NCBI RefSeq assembly: GCF_000002235.5
Contig: NW_022145609.1
Span: 25,495,493-25,559,492 of the forward strand
Source: Strongylocentrotus purpuratus
Taxonomy: Eukaryota; Echinodermata; Echinoidea; Camarodonta; Strongylocentrotidae
Direction: 5' to 3'
Length of the DNA stretch: 64,000 bases
A model generated the notes under the pieces. It saw only the letters and a program-made list of their open reading frames with translations, was not told where the DNA came from and searched no databases. Position numbers and translations under genes: made by a program. The first letter of the stretch is position 1, and every line of letters begins with the position of its first letter. Positions 58,985 through 64,000 of this stretch are shown here, piece by piece.

Positions 58985-59320
58985 CATATTCAAGAGAAAT
59001 AAACAAAGGTCTAATATGCATTTTACGAGTGAATTTTATCAACACTTTTATTCTTCAAGGGATATTTTAGTGCCTTTGGGGCTTCGAAAAGAATAGTTTG
59101 GTAGACAGTATATATCCTTTTAAACTGTTTAGAAAAAAACATTTTATAAATATATATAAGTAGGCTTGATTCGTAACATTATATCCGAACAAGTAGCTAG
59201 TAAAGAATAGATCCCTGAAATGTATTGAGTAAGGCTGAAAGGAATGTATTCTACAAGTGAATGCTATCAACATTTTTATCCTGCAAGGTATGTTTTAAGT
59301 GCTTTGGGGGCCTCGACAAG
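58985..59320. repeat. Two ~95-bp direct repeats in the DEG/ENaC 3' flank
   Basis: TTTTACGAGTGAATTTTATC through GGGGCTTCGAAAAGAA (about 59020-59095) is repeated at about 59246-59325 (TTCTACAAGTGAATGCTATC, GGGGGCCTCGACAAGAA) with about 15% differences. It is a tandem duplication with a unit of roughly 225 bp. Confidence 0.6.
58998..59003 (+). promoter_or_regulatory. Candidate polyadenylation signal of the DEG/ENaC gene
   Basis: AATAAA, 277 bp after the stop codon and the first exact match downstream of it. An ATTAAA occurs earlier near 58846. No transcript end is known. Confidence 0.4.
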
Positions 59321-59408
59321 AAATGTGTGGTAGTATTGTCGGAAGACAGAAATGCCCTTTCAGAAAATAGGAACTATTTGATTCGTAGACAGTCGATCGG
59401 AATATTTA

Positions 59409-60150
59409 GATGCTCAGAGTTGTGTTATAAGGTATGAGACAAGTTGACCCTTTGTCTCCCTATCTATTTTTACTCTGCATTTAAATTCTTGCTCGCGCAA
59501 TTCGCAGCGATTCGGATATTCATGGGGTTCCCTTTGATGATATTCACGTTAAACAAATTCTTTATGCAGATGACATGTCGCTGTCTATTCAAGATATTTA
59601 ATCTTTTAATAGACTACAAACATTATTTACTAGCTTTGCTGATGTGTCTGGATTGAAGATAAATAGAGACAAAACCTTTGTATTATTGTTAGGTCCAAAC
59701 GCGGATAAAATGCAACAGTAAATGGATTCCATTTGGTAGGATAGTTCACATTGTAAATATATTAGGTATACACTTTACGTAGTAGACGTGGAAGCCAGGA
59801 AAGAATTAATTACAAAGAAATCTTAAATAAAAATAAAAAGATGCTTATGTGATGGAAACAAAGAGATTTGACTTTGATGGTGGAAAATTCAACTAATTAA
59901 GACTTTTGTTCTATCAAAATTAGTTTATGTATCCTCACTCACACCAGTACCGCCTTGGGCATACCGTGAAACTGAAATGTTAACATTAGATTTTGTTATG
60001 GAATGGAAAAGATACAATCAAACAGAGTACTAAGGTTTTAGATTACGATAAGGGAGGTCTTAAATTGAAAGATTTTCAATTATCTATTTGAATACAATAC
60101 AGTGGGAAAGCTTGGGAAGATTTGGGTATGGAACGGGAAGGGTGGATAGG
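59409..60150 (+). mobile_element. Decayed L1/Tx1-like LINE fragment (reverse transcriptase)
   Basis: Broken frames read VDPLSPYLFLLCI, ILARAIRSDSDIHGVPFDDI, ILYADDMSLSIQD, DVSGLKINRDKTFVLLLG, then KTFVLSKLVYVSSLTPVP and KDFQLSI-like and NTIQWESLGRFGYG pieces. The order QGDPLSPYLF, LYADDM, SGLKIN.KT is that of L1/Tx1 reverse transcriptases. At least five stops or shifts interrupt it (for example TAA after LLCI and after QDI), and both ends are missing. It may belong to the same family as the fragment at 53195. Confidence 0.8.
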
Positions 60151-62252
60151 TAAGATTGTAATAATGATAATAATAATAACAATATTTATATACCTCACTA
60201 AAGAAATCCAGCCATCTGATTGGTCGAAATTGGAGTCGTGATTTTAGCCATTCCCGTAAAGAAAAGAAAATGCCAATACCGGTTAATAGTCCAAGAGTAG
60301 ATCCCTCGTGCTCATCGTGTTTGTTAATTCTTTTAAAGAACGCCATCAATAATTTACGTGGTACATGTATTATATATGAAAATTCAAAAGACAAGAAGAT
60401 GTTATTTTCCCCATTTTTGTTGTTGTTAACGCTTTATATACGACACAAATAATCTTCCTACGTGATAGATATACCAAACACTTATTTAATTGTTTCAAGT
60501 GCAAGATTGTACACCGGTGTTAAGAGGGTTTTCATGGAGCAAATGAAGACCGGAAATGGGTATTTATTTGTGCACAGTCATTGTGTTGCACAAAGAAATC
60601 CTCCCATCAGTGGGTGCTTATTGTTTTGTGAAAAATTACACGTGTTGCAAACGAGCCAACGTACAGAGAGATGAAGAAAGCAACCGAAAGCAACACATTT
60701 CCGGTCTTGATTAGCTCCATGACAACCCAATTAAAACCGTTATAAGTTAATGTTGCCTTGGAAACAGTTAAACAGTATTGGAGCATTTGTTAGGCCTATC
60801 TATCACGTGATATACATAGCAGAGCTCAGAGAGATCATCAATTTAATGTTTATTAGTTGGACGTTTTAAAAGCAATATATGTCCAGTAATTATAAGCATG
60901 ATTTTTAATGAACAGAGCTGATCTTACTTATTCTCAAACTTAAATGTACTCTGTAAACTTATTTTATTACGTACATACTTATCAGTATTTCGTTACCTGT
61001 ATTCAATTCAATTCAATTCAAATGAACATTTATTTTCTTCCAAACAATACAATTTATAAGTAGGAACATAAAAATAATTAAAGAACTTGTATTACAAGGA
61101 AGAAGGCGCGAAACCCGAAAAGCATAGCTTGTTGTGGGTACGCCCGAATACATAAATACAATTATACATTATAAATGGGAGAAAGGAAGAAAGGAAGAAA
61201 GGAAGAAAGGGATAGGCAAAGAGGAGAGGATGATAGAGAGCTTGGAGAAAGAGAAAAGAAGAGAGGAAAAGAAAAGGACTGCAACATAGTTGTGGCTGCA
61301 GCGAGGTCGATAATAAATCAAAAGTCTGAACAAAGGCTTCTACGGGAATTCTTTGCTTTAATTGGAGTAATCATGTCGTCCAATTCATTCCGTGAAAACT
61401 GTGGATAAATCACAGATAAAGAATAATAAATATAAGTACATCATAGCATCATCAATATAGCAATAAACAGTCTCTTTGAGAAACTCATTAAATAATGTAC
61501 ATTGTGTCATGATCTTTATAAATTATTAAATAACCCCAGTCACTATTCTAGTCCATGTGTATTAAATGGCTTTACATAAATACAAATCACTACAAGTGTC
61601 TCAACTAGACTTCACTATAATATATCTTGAATAAACGATGAACTAAACAATTATAAATTCTGAATCTCTACTTAGTGCTTCAGCACTCTCATAATATATC
61701 ATCAAAGTATTTAACAATATCTTCACTATCATCATTGTTCTTCATATCAAATCAAATGTACATATTAAACCAGCATGGACTTGCATGTCTTACACTACAT
61801 ACTAACATCAACATATCTCAGTATGAAGTACAAAATACACACACTAATTTACACTTTATGTTTCAACAATTCATAAAAATAGATTCAATATACAACAAAA
61901 CTAACCTCTTTGCCTGACATAATGACAATCTTAAGACTGAAATCCCCATGATGCGCTGACAAAAAGGGGATCCTTAGACCTCAACACAACCATGTTCTTG
62001 TAGCCTTCTGAGTGTTTGATATCAAGTGGTTATCAATAGGTGGCGCTATATTAGGCACCTTGCCTGAGGAAGTGCTATTACAAATATATGTGTGTTCATG
62101 TCATGCATCAATAATACAAAAACAAACGACTTGGGTGATAACTTAATTAAGTGCAACTGTCACAACAATAGTATCAATGGAGTGTATGACATGCATAAAC
62201 AACATAATGGCAAGATATAGGTGAAGAGTGTAGCGTTGAAATATTAGACTGC

Positions 62253-62303
<51 letters not shown>

Positions 62304-62599
62304 CATACATATATATATTTACTTTGTTACAAGTACATGCATTTATACAACACAGCCTATACATACATACATGTATGTTTACATAATTTATTTGTTCTAT
62401 TATATATTGTAATACTGTATGGTTTAGATATATCATTTTAATTTTTGGATATTTTAGTGAAAAAATGAATCAAATCAAATCAAATGTGTTTTCAGTTGTT
62501 TATTTTTTTTCTGCCAATTTCTCTTGCCCTTCAGCAGTTTTTGCCAAGTTCCAGTTCTATCTTCCATTGTCTTGCTCCCCATTTTCTCTTTGTATATAT
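60151..62599. other. Intergenic stretch without recognised gene
   Basis: AT-rich sequence with AATAATAATA at 60163, a GGAAGAAA purine tract at about 61175-61280, and a TA array with flanking ATACATAC at about 62256-62310. No gene or clear transposon seen. Confidence 0.5.
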
Positions 62600-62650
62600 C
62601 TCTCTCTCTCTTTTTCCCTTTCTATCTCCCCTCCCCCTCTGTCCAGTCTT

Positions 62651-62683
<33 letters not shown>

Positions 62684-63440
62684 ATATCCCCTCCCCTGTC
62701 CAATCTTGTCGTCTTTCTTTCTATTTCTCCTCCCTCATTTTATCTTTATCTTCTTTTCTATCTCGCTCTCTCTCTCTCTCTTTCCATCTCCCCTCCCCTC
62801 CGTCCAATCTTGTTCTCTCTCTCCCTCTCTCTTTCTCTGTACATCTCCCCTCCCCTCTGTCCAATCTTGTTCACTCTCTCTCTCTCTATTTCTCCTCCCT
62901 CATATTCGCTTTATCTTCTTTTCTATCTCTCTCTCTCTTTCCATCTCCCCTCCCCCTCCGTCCAATCTTGTTCTCTCTCTCCCTCTCTCTCTTTCTATGT
63001 ACATCTCCCCTCCCCTCTGTTCGATCTTGTTCACTCTCTCTCTTTTTCTCCTCCCTCATATTCTCTTTATCTTCTTTTCTATCTCGCTATCTCTCTCTCT
63101 CTTTCCATCTCCCCTCCCCCTCCGTCCAATCTTGTTCTCTCTCTCCCTCTCTCTCTTTCTATGTACATCTCCCCTCCCCTCTGTTCGGTCTTGTTCACTC
63201 TCTCTCTCTCTTTTTCCTCCTCCCTCATATTCTCTTTATCTTCTTTTCTATCTCGCTATCTCTCTCTCTCTTTCCATCTCCCCTCCCCCTCCGTCCAATC
63301 TTGTTCTCTCTCTCCCTCTCTCCTTTTCTCTGTACATCTCTCCTCCCCTCTGTTCGGTCTTGTTCACTCTCTCTCATTTCTTCTCCCTCATATTCTCTTT
63401 ATCTTCTTTTCTATCTCGCTATCTTCTTCGTCTATCAGCT
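62600..63440 (+). repeat. CT-rich minisatellite, unit about 160 bp
   Basis: The word TTTCCATCTCCCCTCCC recurs at 62781, 62938, 63102 and 63271, so the unit is 157-169 bp. Each unit contains GTCCAATCTTGTTCTCTC, TGTACATCTCCCC and CCTCATATTCTCTTTATC blocks. The plus strand is almost all pyrimidine, and all three forward frames stay open for more than 310 codons because stop codons need purines. I do not regard any of them as a gene. Confidence 0.9.
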
Positions 63441-63671
63441 GTGTGCAAAGAATCTCTTCCATCTGTAAACTGTTTTATTTCACTTATTATTGTCTTCCCT
63501 TTCTTCAATCATTAATTGAAAACTCAATGAAATATACCACCTTATAATTGTTATCTGTAATTTTATTAACAAAAACTGCACAAAATGCCACTTTCTTATA
63601 TAAAAAAGACACACGCATTTGACATGTACATGACCAGTTTCACCATTCTGTATTCTTAAAGACAACTCTAA

Positions 63672-63780
63672 AATCACGATCAATTGGGCAAAAAGAATTT
63701 CCGTTTCGGTTTAATAAAATTTGGAGTGGACTATTAGGCTATTATTATTATATTATATTATTATTATTATTATTATAGGA
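63672..63780 (+). repeat. Dispersed short repeat next to (ATT)n, copy 2
   Basis: CACGATCAATTGGGCAAAAA through AATTTGGAGTGGACT is the complement of 16545-16612, and it is followed by a TATTATTAT tract as in that copy. Confidence 0.55.
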
Positions 63781-64000
63781 AGCAGAAGCAGACTTGTGAA
63801 GGTTTGGACGAAATCTGACAAAATGTAACAAGTATTAATTATTTAAAAGTTGCAATCACTATACGTACATAATGTAGTACCAACACCAAAAATTACATTT
63901 CCCCCATTCAATATGGTCTTTTTTAAAAGGACCTATAATGATATATAAAAACATATTTGATATTTTTGTACACAACAAACAGGATAGTTATCCGTCACTA

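Noticed and set aside
62465-63547. Three overlapping plus-strand frames of more than 310 codons
   Set aside because: They arise from a pyrimidine-only minisatellite; the encoded Ser/Leu/Pro/Phe strings repeat with the DNA unit and show no family motif.
1-64000. LTR retroelements, Polintons or other virus-derived elements
   Set aside because: No integrase, protease, capsid or envelope-like frames and no long terminal direct repeats were seen; all reverse transcriptases here are of LINE type.

Overview
This is eukaryotic genomic DNA from an animal, most likely an echinoderm and plausibly a sea urchin. The evidence is AT-rich sequence with small GT-AG exons in long introns, three genes with clear metazoan families, many LINE, SINE and MITE copies, very many poly(G)/poly(C) and CT runs, and histone-type stem-loops paired with the CAAGAAAGA downstream element typical of sea urchin histone genes. 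The species call is inference; the gene structures are read directly from splice sites and frame continuity.

Layout. (1) 1-8.1 kb, minus strand: the 5' part of a gene for a large multi-pass membrane protein that I do not recognise (exons 7346-5603, 5051-4938, 4453-4278, 3768-3656, continuing out of the window), with a CR1/L2-type LINE at 1-2894 downstream, probably in an intron. (2) 8.2-12.9 kb: intergenic, built from foldback repeats, a LINE remnant and an inverted repeat carrying six histone-like stem-loops. (3) 12.9-25.3 kb, plus strand: PAIP1 (poly(A)-binding protein-interacting protein 1), ten coding exons, with a LINE, SINEs and MITEs in its introns. (4) 25.3-31.7 kb: intergenic/3' UTR, repeat-rich. 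(5) 31.8-37.4 kb, minus strand: YJU2B/CCDC130, a CWC16-family splicing-related protein, six coding exons; a 579-bp foldback begins 30 bp after its stop codon. (6) 37.4-47.1 kb: intergenic, with a hAT-like MITE with an intact 8-bp target duplication and a LINE with a PHD finger fused to its endonuclease. (7) 47.1-58.7 kb, plus strand: a DEG/ENaC-family sodium channel, thirteen exons recovered, first exon missing. (8) 58.7-64 kb: intergenic, with a decayed L1-like LINE and an 840-bp CT-rich minisatellite.

The host genes are not a functional operon-like set: they act in translation (PAIP1), splicing (YJU2B) and ion conduction (DEG/ENaC). PAIP1 and YJU2B converge on the 25-32 kb interval; the unknown membrane gene and PAIP1 diverge from the 8-13 kb interval. 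The most unusual sequence is non-coding: the histone-signal inverted repeat at 10.93-11.27 kb, and two long foldbacks made of degenerate ~20-bp units (9.8 kb and 31.2 kb), the second in the likely 3' UTR of YJU2B. I saw no LTR retroelement, virus-derived element, CRISPR array or bona fide tRNA/rRNA gene.
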